Positions 8,017 through 16,253 are shown, counted from the stretch's first letter. The stretch is 20,522 nucleotides of DNA from Candidatus Gallibacteroides avistercoris (GCA_018714665.1 DVNA01000036.1:1-20522), one strand, 5' to 3'. Notes: generated by a model from the letters alone, not told the origin. Program-made: numbers and translations.

Positions 8017-8499
8017 TTATGTCGGTTTAGGATTTATATATTCGGCTACTACGGTGGGGAAATCGACCGAAAAGAGATGTTCTTTTCCTCCTTTTTCACG
8101 AACCAATAAATTGGATATACTCTCGGGGATAGCCTCCTCTATCTGTAAACGCAAGATAAAGAAACGCAACGGCTCTTCGCGCAGATGGCGGGCGATGAAA
8201 CACAACCGCTGGTTGGTCAGAAAAAGAGTACCGGACACCCACTTGTCGGCACAATAGCAACGGGCGTCAAACCCTTTTTCCATCACCTCGTCGGGCAGCA
8301 ATGTGGGGACAACCTGTTCTTCCTCCTGAGTTTTCACCCGACTCATGAAATAATTGGCTGCAATAAGCAAAATCACAAACAAAAGCGCCTCGGAGATTTC
8401 TTCAATGCCTAATTTACCCACGGTAATGACAGAAACAAGGATATAGGCAACACCGATAGCCAAGGCTATCAAAAGATTTTTTTTGGTCGATTTTTTCAT
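8017..8499 (-). CDS. Membrane protein with GRAM/PH-like domain
   Basis: A 160-residue protein. Two hydrophobic helices occupy about 9-27 and 37-53, with a basic MKKSTKK N-terminus. The rest is a soluble domain with the pattern WVSGTLFLTNQRLCFIARH (87-105), which is characteristic of GRAM and bacterial PH-like folds (a strand pair built around 'G.L.LTN.RL.F'). Such domains often bind lipids or act as membrane adaptors in eukaryotes; the bacterial role is unclear. The frame extends to an ATG at 8538, but the 13 extra residues are polar and precede MKKSTKK, so I prefer 8499. A weak promoter (TTTG at 8552-8549, TATCTTGC at 8525-8518, spacer 23) would also exclude the longer start. Its stop abuts the start of the FAD oxidoreductase gene with no gap. 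Confidence 0.75.
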   Translation of the reverse strand: MKKSTKKNLLIALAIGVAYILVSVITVGKLGIEEISEALLFVILLIAANYFMSRVKTQEEEQVVPTLLPDEVMEKGFDARCYCADKWVSGTLFLTNQRLCFIARHLREEPLRFFILRLQIEEAIPESISNLLVREKGGKEHLFSVDFPTVVAEYINPKPT

Positions 8500-8559
8500 G
8501 TCCTGATTCAATTTAGCGCAAGATAGCGAATATTTCACTCCGAATAAACAAATATTTAA

Positions 8560-8567
8560 TATATTTG
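8560..8567 (+). promoter_or_regulatory. -7 box of the GT2 glycosyltransferase gene
   Basis: TATATTTG matches TAnnTTTG exactly. No TTTG -33 box is found at proper spacing. The box overlaps a potential TTG start at 8565, making that codon an unlikely initiator and pointing to the TTG at 8592. Confidence 0.5.
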
Positions 8568-8591
8568 CATGACACGATTAAAAACACGCCC

Positions 8592-9596
8592 TTGGAACTA
8601 TATTTTTCTATCATCATACCGGTGTATAACCGACCGGACGAAGTGGGGGAACTGTTGGAGAGCCTGGCTTCGCAAACCGACAAAAACTTTGAAGTCATAC
8701 TGGTAGAGGACGGGTCCACGCAACGATGCGATACCGTTGCCCACCAATACGCCGACCGAGTAAATATCCGTTACTATTTTAAAGAGAACTCGGGACGCAG
8801 CCAAACCCGAAATTACGGAATGGAACGCGCGTCGGGCAATTATCTGCTGTTTTTCGATTCCGACTGCATCCTGCCCCCATTCTATTTTGAACGGCTAAAT
8901 TCGGCGCTGACACAGCATTATGTAGATTGTTTCGGAGGACCGGACAAAGCTCACGAATCATTTACCGACCTGCAAAAGGCCATCAGTTACTCCATGACCT
9001 CCTTCTTTACGACCGGAGGGATCCGGGGAGGGAAACGGGGGCTGGAAAAGTTCTCACCACGGACCTTTAACATGGGTTTTTCGCGACAAGTGTATGAACA
9101 GGTGGGAGGATTTAAAGATATGTTCGGCGAGGACATCGATTTAAGTACCCGCATCCGTCGGGCCGGATTTTCCATCTCGTTGATTCGCGAGGTTTTCGTG
9201 TACCACAAACGCCGCGTCAGTTTCCGGTCGTTTTTCAAACAGGTAAAGGTCTTTGGCATGGCCCGTGTGGCACTCTATCAGCTGCATCCCGGCAGCCTGA
9301 AAATAGTACACCTGTTGCCGGCGGCTTTTGTCATCGGATGTGCTCTCCTGCTCGTGGCTTCGCTTTTTTGCCCGTACGCAGGATTGCCTATTCTCTTGTG
9401 GGCGGGGTTGTTGTTCTCCGAATCGCTTGTCAAAAACAAAAGCATCCACATCGCTTTTTTGTCGGTCATAGCCGGATTTATACAACTCTTCGGATACGGA
9501 ATCGGATTTATCAAAGCCTTTACGGAAAAGATCATCCTGCACAAGCAGATTGACACGGAACAGGAACTCAACAAACACTACAAAAAGACAAAATAG
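8592..9596 (+). CDS. Family 2 glycosyltransferase, membrane-anchored
   Basis: Inverting GT-A glycosyltransferase acting at the cytoplasmic face of the inner membrane; donor and acceptor are unknown. From the TTG at 8592 the protein has 334 residues and begins MELYFSIIIPVYNRPDEVG, a textbook GT2 start. Nucleotide-binding residues are VEDGS (38-42, D40), metal-binding FFDSD (87-91), and the acceptor/base region FGEDIDLSTRIRRAG (178-192). Two to three membrane helices follow (about 239-262, 265-278, 287-309), then a charged tail. No in-frame ATG precedes the GT motif; the ATG at 8569 is in another frame. An upstream TTG (8565) sits within the -7 box, so 8592 is preferred. It converges on lpxH with an 8-bp gap. 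Possible roles are lipid-linked or LPS glycan synthesis. Confidence 0.88.
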   Translation: MELYFSIIIPVYNRPDEVGELLESLASQTDKNFEVILVEDGSTQRCDTVAHQYADRVNIRYYFKENSGRSQTRNYGMERASGNYLLFFDSDCILPPFYFERLNSALTQHYVDCFGGPDKAHESFTDLQKAISYSMTSFFTTGGIRGGKRGLEKFSPRTFNMGFSRQVYEQVGGFKDMFGEDIDLSTRIRRAGFSISLIREVFVYHKRRVSFRSFFKQVKVFGMARVALYQLHPGSLKIVHLLPAAFVIGCALLLVASLFCPYAGLPILLWAGLLFSESLVKNKSIHIAFLSVIAGFIQLFGYGIGFIKAFTEKIILHKQIDTEQELNKHYKKTK

Positions 9597-9604
9597 GGAA
9601 AAGA

Positions 9605-10363
9605 TTACACTACATCGGAGGGCTCAAAGATGTCAAGTGTGAGTTGCCCCGTTTCATCCAAAACGGCAAAGGAGAAATAGTTTATCCAGTCGCCCAAGAT
9701 GATAACGCGACTATCCTTGCGCAACATCAAATCGAGCATGATGTGGCGATGCCCGAAGATAAAGTAATTGATCGGTTCTTTCTCCAAATACTGTTTGGCA
9801 TATTGTACCAGAAATTCCGACTGTTCTCCCTTATAATCCTCTTCCAACGAATTGGAACGGCTGTGGGACGACCAGCGGTGGGCAAAAGAGACAGTCCACC
9901 GCGGATGCACGGCGGCAAAAAGCCATTGGCAGAAACGGCTGTGAAAAATCGTCTGCATCAACTGCATCGAAAAGGGAAGACACACCCCCGGCAAGACGTC
10001 GCCATGGGCCAGGAACAGACGTTTCCCGGCCAACGTGCAAACCAAGGCCTCTTTATGCAGGATGATACCCAACTCATCGGGGAGATAATCGAATATCCAA
10101 ATATCGTGGTTACCGATAAACCAGTGTACCTCGACACCGTTATCGGTAAGCTCGGCTATCTTGCCGAAGAAACGGGCAAATCCACGGGGAACAACCGTTT
10201 TATACTCATACCAGAAATCCAATACATCTCCCAACAGATAGATGGCCGAGGCTTCATCTTTGACCGAATCGAGCCAACGGACAACACGTTTCTCGGTTTC
10301 GCGCGGATTTTTCAACGTACGTGCCCCCAGGTGCATATCTGAAAGGAAATATATTTTTTTCAT
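9605..10363 (-). CDS. lpxH: UDP-2,3-diacylglucosamine diphosphatase (LpxH-type)
   Basis: Calcineurin-like metallophosphoesterase that hydrolyses UDP-2,3-diacylglucosamine to lipid X and UMP, the fourth step of lipid A synthesis, peripheral to the inner membrane. The 252 residues show every metal-site motif: FLSDMHLG (D9, H11), GDVLDFW (D46), GNHD (84-87, N85, H86), HGD (120-122) and GHRH (204-207). The intervening helical insertion (about 125-185, including SFAHRWSSHSRS) is where LpxH enzymes place the lipid-binding cap. It starts 9 nt after the stop of the MIP18/DUF59 gene, so it is probably co-transcribed with it. A general phosphoesterase is a weaker alternative. waaA of the same pathway is 5 kb away. 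Confidence 0.9.
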   Translation of the reverse strand: MKKIYFLSDMHLGARTLKNPRETEKRVVRWLDSVKDEASAIYLLGDVLDFWYEYKTVVPRGFARFFGKIAELTDNGVEVHWFIGNHDIWIFDYLPDELGIILHKEALVCTLAGKRLFLAHGDVLPGVCLPFSMQLMQTIFHSRFCQWLFAAVHPRWTVSFAHRWSSHSRSNSLEEDYKGEQSEFLVQYAKQYLEKEPINYFIFGHRHIMLDLMLRKDSRVIILGDWINYFSFAVLDETGQLTLDIFEPSDVV

Positions 10364-10372
10364 CTCTGCCTT

Positions 10373-10690
10373 TTATAAAAATCCCAACTCCAATTTAGCC
10401 TCTTCGCTCATCATATCCTTGTCCCACTCGGGTTCAAACACCAATTGTACATCTACGTTTTTCACCTCGTCGATGCTCTCTATCTTCATGCGGATATCCT
10501 CTACGATAAAGTCGGCCGCCGGACAATTCGGGGCCGTAAGCGTCATTTCTATCTTTACATTGTTATCGTCATCCACATCCACCTTGTATATAAGTCCCAG
10601 ATCGTAGACATTCACCGGTATTTCCGGGTCGTAAACGGTTTTCAACAGCCGGACAATCTTCTCTTCGACAGACAGCAATTCGTTTTCCAT
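10373..10690 (-). CDS. MIP18/DUF59-family protein, probable Fe-S assembly factor
   Basis: A 105-residue protein of the MIP18/DUF59 family (SufT/PaaD relatives), which take part in iron-sulfur cluster assembly or transfer in the cytosol. The signature DPEIPVNVYDLGLIY (21-35) is clear, and the conserved cysteine lies in LTAPNCPAAD (51-60, C56). The C-terminus VFEPEWDKDMMSEEAKLELG is also typical. The frame is open upstream to an ATG at 10780, but that would add 30 residues overlapping radC. A -7 promoter box at 10706-10713 lies just before the start used here, so 10690 is the better start. lpxH follows after 9 nt. The exact partner is unknown; no suf genes are in the window, although a ferredoxin gene is. 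Confidence 0.88.
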   Translation of the reverse strand: MENELLSVEEKIVRLLKTVYDPEIPVNVYDLGLIYKVDVDDDNNVKIEMTLTAPNCPAADFIVEDIRMKIESIDEVKNVDVQLVFEPEWDKDMMSEEAKLELGFL

Positions 10691-10705
10691 ATACGTTATT
10701 TTTTG

Positions 10706-10737
10706 CAAAGTTACACAAATTCGGCATGATCTACAAT
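10706..10737 (-). promoter_or_regulatory. Promoter of the MIP18/DUF59-lpxH pair
   Basis: On the minus strand the -7 box is TAACTTTG (10713-10706), an exact match. An ATTG at 10737-10734 is a one-mismatch -33 box with 20-bp spacing. It overlaps the last codons of radC and fixes the downstream gene start at 10690. Confidence 0.6.
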
Positions 10738-11429
10738 TTTCCCTCGTCGACATAACTGTAATAGGCGTGCTCGCAAACAATCAGGTGATCGAGCATCTTG
10801 ATGCCCATCAACTCGGACGAATAGCGAAGCCGTTCGGTAAGCCGGTCGTCTTCGCCGCTGGGGTTCAGGCTGCCCGACGGGTGGTTATGACACAGTACGA
10901 TCCCCGAAGCCAGTTGCTCAATGGCCGGTTTAAGAATCAAGCGCACATCCACGTATGTAGCCGACACGCCTCCCTGGCTGATCCGGAGCTTGTTAATCAC
11001 CCGGTTTTGCGTATTCAGCAACAATATCCAGAACTCTTCGTAAGGCAAATCAACCAACAACGGATAAAAAATACGAAAAATATCGTTGCTGCACACAACG
11101 CGCGGACGATCCTCCGACGAGCCCTCCTCCTTACGCCTGCGACCCAACTCCAAAGCGGCTATAATGCTGATCGCTTTCGCCTCTCCTATTCCATAAAACA
11201 TCGAAATAAAATCGGAAACCGAATATTTTCCCAAACGGTTCAAATCATTATCCGCGCTGTTCAAAATCCGTTGCGAGAGTTCCACCGCCGTCTCGTTCCG
11301 ATTGCCCGAACCGATTAAGATAGCAATCAGTTCAGCCGTACTCAATGCGCGAATACCTTGCGACAACATCTTCTCCCGGGGACGGTCTTCCAATGCCAGC
11401 TCCGTAATTGTCAATTTTTGCTTTACCAT
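10731..11429 (-). CDS. radC: RadC-family JAB/MPN domain protein
   Basis: A 232-residue member of the RadC (UPF0758) family. The N-terminal part (about 5-100) carries a helix-hairpin-helix-like segment (FYGIGEAKA, 78-86). The C-terminal JAB/MPN metalloprotease-like domain has the JAMM motif HNHPSGSLNPSGED, giving H181, H183 and D194 as metal ligands; E133 in LPYEEFW is a candidate for the upstream glutamate. The historical DNA-repair assignment is doubtful and the true function is unknown. It is complete. The start MVKQKLTITELALEDRPREK matches the family N-terminus. Upstream, TATTTTTG (11601-11594) is a possible but distant -7 box without a -33 partner. The downstream MIP18 gene has its own promoter inside the radC 3' end. 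Confidence 0.95.
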   Translation of the reverse strand: MVKQKLTITELALEDRPREKMLSQGIRALSTAELIAILIGSGNRNETAVELSQRILNSADNDLNRLGKYSVSDFISMFYGIGEAKAISIIAALELGRRRKEEGSSEDRPRVVCSNDIFRIFYPLLVDLPYEEFWILLLNTQNRVINKLRISQGGVSATYVDVRLILKPAIEQLASGIVLCHNHPSGSLNPSGEDDRLTERLRYSSELMGIKMLDHLIVCEHAYYSYVDEGKL

Positions 11430-11691
11430 AAATATTCTTTCCTGTTTCCTGAAACGACAGAATAGACGAAAATAGTGAATCCGAAGATTTCATACAAGAG
11501 AGAAACGTTTTTTATTCCTTATTGCCATTTAACCGGAGCAAAAAACAAGAGGCAACAACCATTTTCAGAACAAATTACGTTGTATAAATAAAGCAAAAAT
11601 ACGATATTTGTAACAAAATGTCAGGCAATGGTATCTCCTGATACAACCATGCCGACATTAGCCACTTATTAACAAGCAATTAACCCTGTCT

Positions 11692-14169
11692 ATGAAAAAG
11701 AAAAACACCGTTCTGCTATTACTATTAGGACTATTCTGTGCCTGCCAACAAGCAGAAGAGAATACCGAAAAATTAACAATTATTCCTTTTAACAAGGTTA
11801 AGATTACCGATACATTCTGGTACAACCGGATGAAAATCCAAAAAGAGACCCTCGTGCCGTTTTCATTGGAAAAAACCAAACCGGCCGTCGATAATCTTCG
11901 TAAAACAGGGAATTTTCTAAAAGGAATAAAAGACGAGCTGCCTTTTGTGCACCGCTTTATTGCCTCCGACCTCTACAAGGTGATGGAAGGAGCCGCCTAC
12001 CTGCTGATGCTGGAACCGGACCCGGCACTGGAAGCCCGGATGGACAGCATTATCGATATCATTGCCGATGCCCAACAGGCCGACGGCTACCACTACGAAT
12101 CGCACATTACCGGGGTAAGCAAATACGACATAGAGGGAATGGGCCCCCGCCCCTACTCCCATGTGGTACACAGCCACGAACTCTACAACATGGGACACAT
12201 GTACGAAGCGGCCATCGCCTATTACCAGGCTACCGGCAAGGACAAATGGTTGAAAGTGGCCGAAAAAAACGCGCGGCACATCCAAAAGGTGTTTTTTGAG
12301 GGAGACCCGAACTACAACGATGGCAAGCCGGTTAACCAGGCCCCGGGACACGAGGAGATCGAACTGGCGTTGGTAAAACTGTACCGGGTTACCGGCGACA
12401 CGCTCTACCTGAACATGGCCAAACGTTTCATCGACATACGGGGAGTAACCTACCGTCCGGAAGGAGGGGGCGTCATGGAAGCCCGCTACGCGCAACAACA
12501 CCTGCCTGTACGCGAACAGACTACGGCCGAAGGGCACGCCGTACGTGCCACATACCTCTACTCGGCCATGGCCGACATATCGGCACAAACCGGCGACAAG
12601 ACCCTACAACCAGCCCTGAAAAGCATCTGGCACAACATTGTAGATACCCGGATGCACATTACCGGAGGATTGGGATCGGTCAAAAACATCGAGGCTATCG
12701 GCCCTGAATACCAGCTTCCCAACAAAGATACCTACGATGAAACCTGTGCTGCCGTAGGGAACGTATTTTTCAACTACCGGATGTTCCTTCTGGAAAAAGA
12801 TGCCAAATACATAGACGTGGCCGAGGTAGCCTTGTTCAACAACGTTCTGGCCGGTGTCAATCTGGAAGGAAACCGTTTTTTCTATGTCAATCCATTGGAG
12901 GCCGACGGCATCACCCCGTTCAACCACGGAACTCCGGGACGGGCACCCTGGTTCGGAACCGCCTGTTGCCCGTCCAATCTGGCACGGCTCATTCCCCAGA
13001 TTTCCGGCATGATGTACGCCCATACCTCCAACGAAATCTATTGCACACTTTATACGGGCAACCAAACCGAGATTCCTCTGGCAGACGGAAAAGTAACAAT
13101 ACAGCAAACGTCTGAATACCCTTTCGGCGAGACGGTTCAGATAGCGCTGACACCCGAACACGACGGGCAAAAGTTTGACCTGAAAATGCGGATTCCTACC
13201 TGGACGGGCGATCAGTTCGTTCCGGGTGAACTATATCATTTCACCCAACCGGCACAGCAGAAACCCACCCTGAAAGTCAACGGGAAACCAACCAAGCTGT
13301 CCGTACATAAAGGGTTTGCCACTATTTCCCGAAGATGGTCGGCCGGAGATGTAGTAGAGCTGACACTGCCCATGCCCATACGATACTCGAAAGCTATCGA
13401 TCAGGTGGCCGACGACCGGGGGAAGATTTGCCTCTCCAAAGGCCCTGTCCTCTATTGTGCCGAAGAGTTCGGGAACGAGGCCCAAATGCTGAACCTCTCC
13501 ATTCCGGAAAACAATCCGGCACAAGATGCCGGATTATCCACCGACGAACGGATCAAAAACATCCCGCTGATCAAGGTCCAGGCCATCGAAAAGATGAAAG
13601 AGGGAGAACGGGAAGTATCCCTCTCGCTTCTACCCTACTTTGCTTGGAACAACCGGGGTAACGGAGCGATGCAGATGTGGTTTCCCACCAACATCGACTC
13701 GGTCAAATATACCGACTTCAAGTTTCTGCGTTCAGGGAAATTCAAAAGCATAGAGGCCTCTTTCACTTACGGAAACGACTCGAAGGTGGCTATTGGCGAC
13801 AACCTGATACCCAAAAACTCATTCGACACCTCCATTCCCCGATGGACCAGTTGGCCTCAAACCGGGAAAGAGCAATGGATTGAATGTGAATTGGAAAAGC
13901 CTTCCAGCATCGAAAGCGTCGCCGTGTATTGGTACGACGACAACGGTGGGGTACAAATCCCCGTATCCTGGTCCCTGCAATACAGGGAAAACGGGAAATG
14001 GAAAAAATTCCCGCTCTATATAACCGACCAGTACAACACGTTCAAAGACCAGTTCAACATGGTACACCCGGCCGAAAACATTACGGCCGAAGCCATCAAA
14101 ATAGCCATGAAACCACAAAAAGAATCGGCAGTAGGCATCTTAGAGGTTAACATTGAAACAGCTAAATAA
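11692..14169 (+). CDS. GH127-family glycosidase lipoprotein (beta-L-arabinofuranosidase family)
   Basis: An 825-residue lipoprotein of the GH127 (former DUF1680) family, which removes beta-L-arabinofuranose or related sugars from plant glycans. The signal MKKKNTVLLLLLGLFCAC ends in C18, and QAEE directly follows (20-23), resembling the surface lipoprotein export signal of Bacteroidota. The (alpha/alpha)6 barrel covers about 30-460. Zinc and nucleophile residues are YDETCA (E350, C352) and ACCPSN (C425, C426), with the spacing of HypBA1 (E338, C340, C417, C418), so C425 is the likely nucleophile. Beta-sandwich regions follow, and the last ~130 residues (IPRWTSWPQTGKEQWIECEL) look like a discoidin-type sugar-binding domain. 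It precedes the GH2 gene by 34 nt. Upstream promoter boxes are weak (GATATTTG at 11603-11610). Confidence 0.92.
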   Translation: MKKKNTVLLLLLGLFCACQQAEENTEKLTIIPFNKVKITDTFWYNRMKIQKETLVPFSLEKTKPAVDNLRKTGNFLKGIKDELPFVHRFIASDLYKVMEGAAYLLMLEPDPALEARMDSIIDIIADAQQADGYHYESHITGVSKYDIEGMGPRPYSHVVHSHELYNMGHMYEAAIAYYQATGKDKWLKVAEKNARHIQKVFFEGDPNYNDGKPVNQAPGHEEIELALVKLYRVTGDTLYLNMAKRFIDIRGVTYRPEGGGVMEARYAQQHLPVREQTTAEGHAVRATYLYSAMADISAQTGDKTLQPALKSIWHNIVDTRMHITGGLGSVKNIEAIGPEYQLPNKDTYDETCAAVGNVFFNYRMFLLEKDAKYIDVAEVALFNNVLAGVNLEGNRFFYVNPLEADGITPFNHGTPGRAPWFGTACCPSNLARLIPQISGMMYAHTSNEIYCTLYTGNQTEIPLADGKVTIQQTSEYPFGETVQIALTPEHDGQKFDLKMRIPTWTGDQFVPGELYHFTQPAQQKPTLKVNGKPTKLSVHKGFATISRRWSAGDVVELTLPMPIRYSKAIDQVADDRGKICLSKGPVLYCAEEFGNEAQMLNLSIPENNPAQDAGLSTDERIKNIPLIKVQAIEKMKEGEREVSLSLLPYFAWNNRGNGAMQMWFPTNIDSVKYTDFKFLRSGKFKSIEASFTYGNDSKVAIGDNLIPKNSFDTSIPRWTSWPQTGKEQWIECELEKPSSIESVAVYWYDDNGGVQIPVSWSLQYRENGKWKKFPLYITDQYNTFKDQFNMVHPAENITAEAIKIAMKPQKESAVGILEVNIETAK

Positions 14170-14203
14170 TACATTCAACATCATAAACTAAAACCTATCC
14201 AGC

Positions 14204-16003
14204 ATGAAAAAGCTATTTCTTTCAGCCGTAGCGGTTATGCTATCTTATCCGCTACTGGCCCAATGGGCTCCGGCAGGAGACCGGATCAAGACAGAATGGG
14301 CAGAAAAAGTGGACCCCTCCAACGTTCTGCCCGAATATCCCCGCCCGATTATGCAACGTACCGAATGGCAAAACCTGAACGGATTGTGGAACTACGCCAT
14401 CCGTCCGACAGGAGAACCGGAACCCCAAACTTTCGATGGAGAGATTCTGGTGCCGTTTGCCGTAGAGTCCAGCCTCTCCGGAGTACAAAAGAGAGTGGGA
14501 GACAAAAACGAACTATGGTACAACCGAACTTTCACCGTTCCCTCAAAATGGAAAGATAAAAAAATCCTGCTTCATTTCGGCGCAGTCGACTGGAAAGCCG
14601 ATGTATGGGTAAACGACATCAAAGTTGGGCAACATACCGGAGGATATACGCCGTTCAGTTTCGACATTACCCCGGCACTGGTAAAAGGGGAGAACAAACT
14701 GGTGGTAAAGGTTTGGGACTCTACCGACAAATCGTACCAACCCCGCGGCAAACAGGTAAACAATCCCGAAGGGATATTTTACACACCGGTTACCGGTATC
14801 TGGCAAACCGTATGGTTGGAACCGGTTGCCCCGGAATACATTGAAAACATAAAATCGACACCCAACATCGACAACGGAACATTGACCGTCGATGTATCTA
14901 CCCAAACGCGGGATGCCTGGATAGAGGTCAGCGTATTGGATGGAGACGAAGTGGTATCAACGGCCAAAGCTCTGGCCGGGCAACCGCTGCAACTCAACAT
15001 TCCGAACGCCAAACTGTGGAGCCCGGAATCGCCATTCCTGTACAACCTCGAAATCGCATTGGTTCGTAACGGCAAGGTAATCGACCAAGTATCCAGCTAT
15101 ACCGCCATGCGGAAATACACTACCCGTCGCGACAAAAACGGCATTGTACGCTTACAACTGAACAACCAGGATATCTTCCAGTTCGGTCCGCTCGACCAAG
15201 GTTGGTGGCCCGACGGGCTTTACACTGCCCCCACGGACGAAGCGTTGGTTTATGACATCAAGAAAACCAAAGATTTCGGGTACAACATGATTCGCAAACA
15301 CGTCAAAGTAGAACCCGCCCGCTGGTACACCCATTGCGACCAACTGGGAATAATCGTATGGCAGGATATGCCCAGCGGAGGCAACAGCCCCAGGTGGATC
15401 AACCAACGCTATTTCGACGGCGTAGAAGCCGTACGCTCTCCTGAATCGGAAGCCAACTACCGGAAAGAGTGGAAAGAGATTATCGATTACCTCTACAATT
15501 ATCCCTGTATTGGCGTTTGGGTACCCTTTAACGAAGCATGGGGACAGTTCAAAACCGTGGAAATTGCCCAATGGACCAAGGAGTACGACCCGTCGCGTCT
15601 GGTGAACCCCGCCAGCGGCGGAAACTTCTATACCTGCGGCGACATGATCGACCTGCATAACTATCCGGAACCCAAACTATACCTGTATGATGCCCAGCGT
15701 TCTACCGTATTGGGTGAATACGGAGGAATCGGATGGGTAGTCAAAGGCCATATCTGGGAAGCCGACCGCAACTGGGGATATGTACAGTTTAACTCCTCTG
15801 ATGAGGTTACGGCCGAATACATTAAATATGCCAAGCAACTGAAAGATTTGATATACAAAGGATTCTCTGCGGCTGTTTACACACAGACCACCGACGTAGA
15901 AGGGGAGATAAACGGATTGATGACATACGACCGAAAAGTGGTCAAGATGAACGAAGAACAAATCCGAAAAATCAACCAGGAGATTTGCAACTCTTTGAAA
16001 TAA
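14204..16003 (+). CDS. Exported glycoside hydrolase family 2 enzyme
   Basis: A 599-residue retaining exo-glycosidase of GH2, probably periplasmic. A Sec signal peptide (MKKLFLSAVAVMLSYPLLA|Q) has no lipobox. The jelly-roll sugar-binding domain (about 35-200) includes NLNGLWNYAI and DWKADVWVNDIKVGQHTGGY. An Ig-like domain follows (about 205-300), then a TIM barrel (about 310-590). The acid/base is E444 in PFNEAWGQF and the nucleophile is E505 in LGEYGG, both intact. Conserved IRKHVKVEP and GIIVWQDMPSG support the family. It lacks the extra C-terminal domains of long LacZ-type enzymes. Substrate cannot be read from sequence: beta-galactosidase, beta-glucuronidase or alpha-L-arabinopyranosidase are all possible in GH2. 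It is the second gene of a pair with the GH127 lipoprotein and is followed by a strong terminator. Confidence 0.92.
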   Translation: MKKLFLSAVAVMLSYPLLAQWAPAGDRIKTEWAEKVDPSNVLPEYPRPIMQRTEWQNLNGLWNYAIRPTGEPEPQTFDGEILVPFAVESSLSGVQKRVGDKNELWYNRTFTVPSKWKDKKILLHFGAVDWKADVWVNDIKVGQHTGGYTPFSFDITPALVKGENKLVVKVWDSTDKSYQPRGKQVNNPEGIFYTPVTGIWQTVWLEPVAPEYIENIKSTPNIDNGTLTVDVSTQTRDAWIEVSVLDGDEVVSTAKALAGQPLQLNIPNAKLWSPESPFLYNLEIALVRNGKVIDQVSSYTAMRKYTTRRDKNGIVRLQLNNQDIFQFGPLDQGWWPDGLYTAPTDEALVYDIKKTKDFGYNMIRKHVKVEPARWYTHCDQLGIIVWQDMPSGGNSPRWINQRYFDGVEAVRSPESEANYRKEWKEIIDYLYNYPCIGVWVPFNEAWGQFKTVEIAQWTKEYDPSRLVNPASGGNFYTCGDMIDLHNYPEPKLYLYDAQRSTVLGEYGGIGWVVKGHIWEADRNWGYVQFNSSDEVTAEYIKYAKQLKDLIYKGFSAAVYTQTTDVEGEINGLMTYDRKVVKMNEEQIRKINQEICNSLK

Positions 16004-16038
16004 ATCGTTTCGGTATAATATATTCCAGATACAGAACA

Positions 16039-16080
16039 TTCCCGAACGGATCGACAGTACAATCCGTTCGGGAAGTTTTT
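16039..16080 (+). terminator. Terminator of the GH127-GH2 operon
   Basis: A 13-bp perfect stem TTCCCGAACGGAT / ATCCGTTCGGGAA (16039-16051 with 16062-16074) surrounds a 10-nt loop and is followed by GTTTTT. It lies 36 bp after the GH2 stop. Confidence 0.9.
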
Positions 16081-16179
16081 CCATTCTTTCAGAAGAGAGA
16101 ACATCTGTCTGTATATCAATATTCTAAAAGAAAACCACCTTTCGTCTTCCAAAAAACGAAAAAATAAACAGACTGAAAC

Positions 16180-16200
16180 GTTTGCTTTTTAAAAGCAAAC
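16180..16200. promoter_or_regulatory. Perfect inverted repeat over the ferredoxin promoter (candidate operator)
   Basis: GTTTGCTTTT and AAAAGCAAAC are exact 10-bp inverted arms around a single central T. The left arm contains the -33 TTTG of the ferredoxin promoter and the rest fills most of the spacer up to 3 bp before the -7 box. This position suits a repressor or other regulator binding as a dimer. No regulator gene is nearby, so the assignment is inference. Confidence 0.55.
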
Positions 16201-16211
16201 CATTACTTTTG
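16181..16211 (+). promoter_or_regulatory. Ferredoxin gene promoter
   Basis: TTTG at 16181-16184, a 19-bp spacer and TACTTTTG at 16204-16211 match the Bacteroidota consensus exactly. The ferredoxin start codon is 42 bp downstream. Confidence 0.85.
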
Positions 16212-16253
16212 TATCAACAATTAGTATAATACTCATTTAAAAACTTTACAACA

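Noticed and set aside
8569..8571. ATG just after the GT2 promoter box as the gene start
   Set aside because: It is in a different frame from the glycosyltransferase, and that frame gives no family match.
9644..10342. 232-codon plus-strand open frame
   Set aside because: Antisense to lpxH, which has all its metal-binding motifs.
10767..11318. 183-codon plus-strand open frame
   Set aside because: Antisense to radC; no recognisable domain.
11917..12588. 223-codon minus-strand open frame
   Set aside because: Antisense to the GH127 catalytic domain; a shadow of GC-rich third positions.
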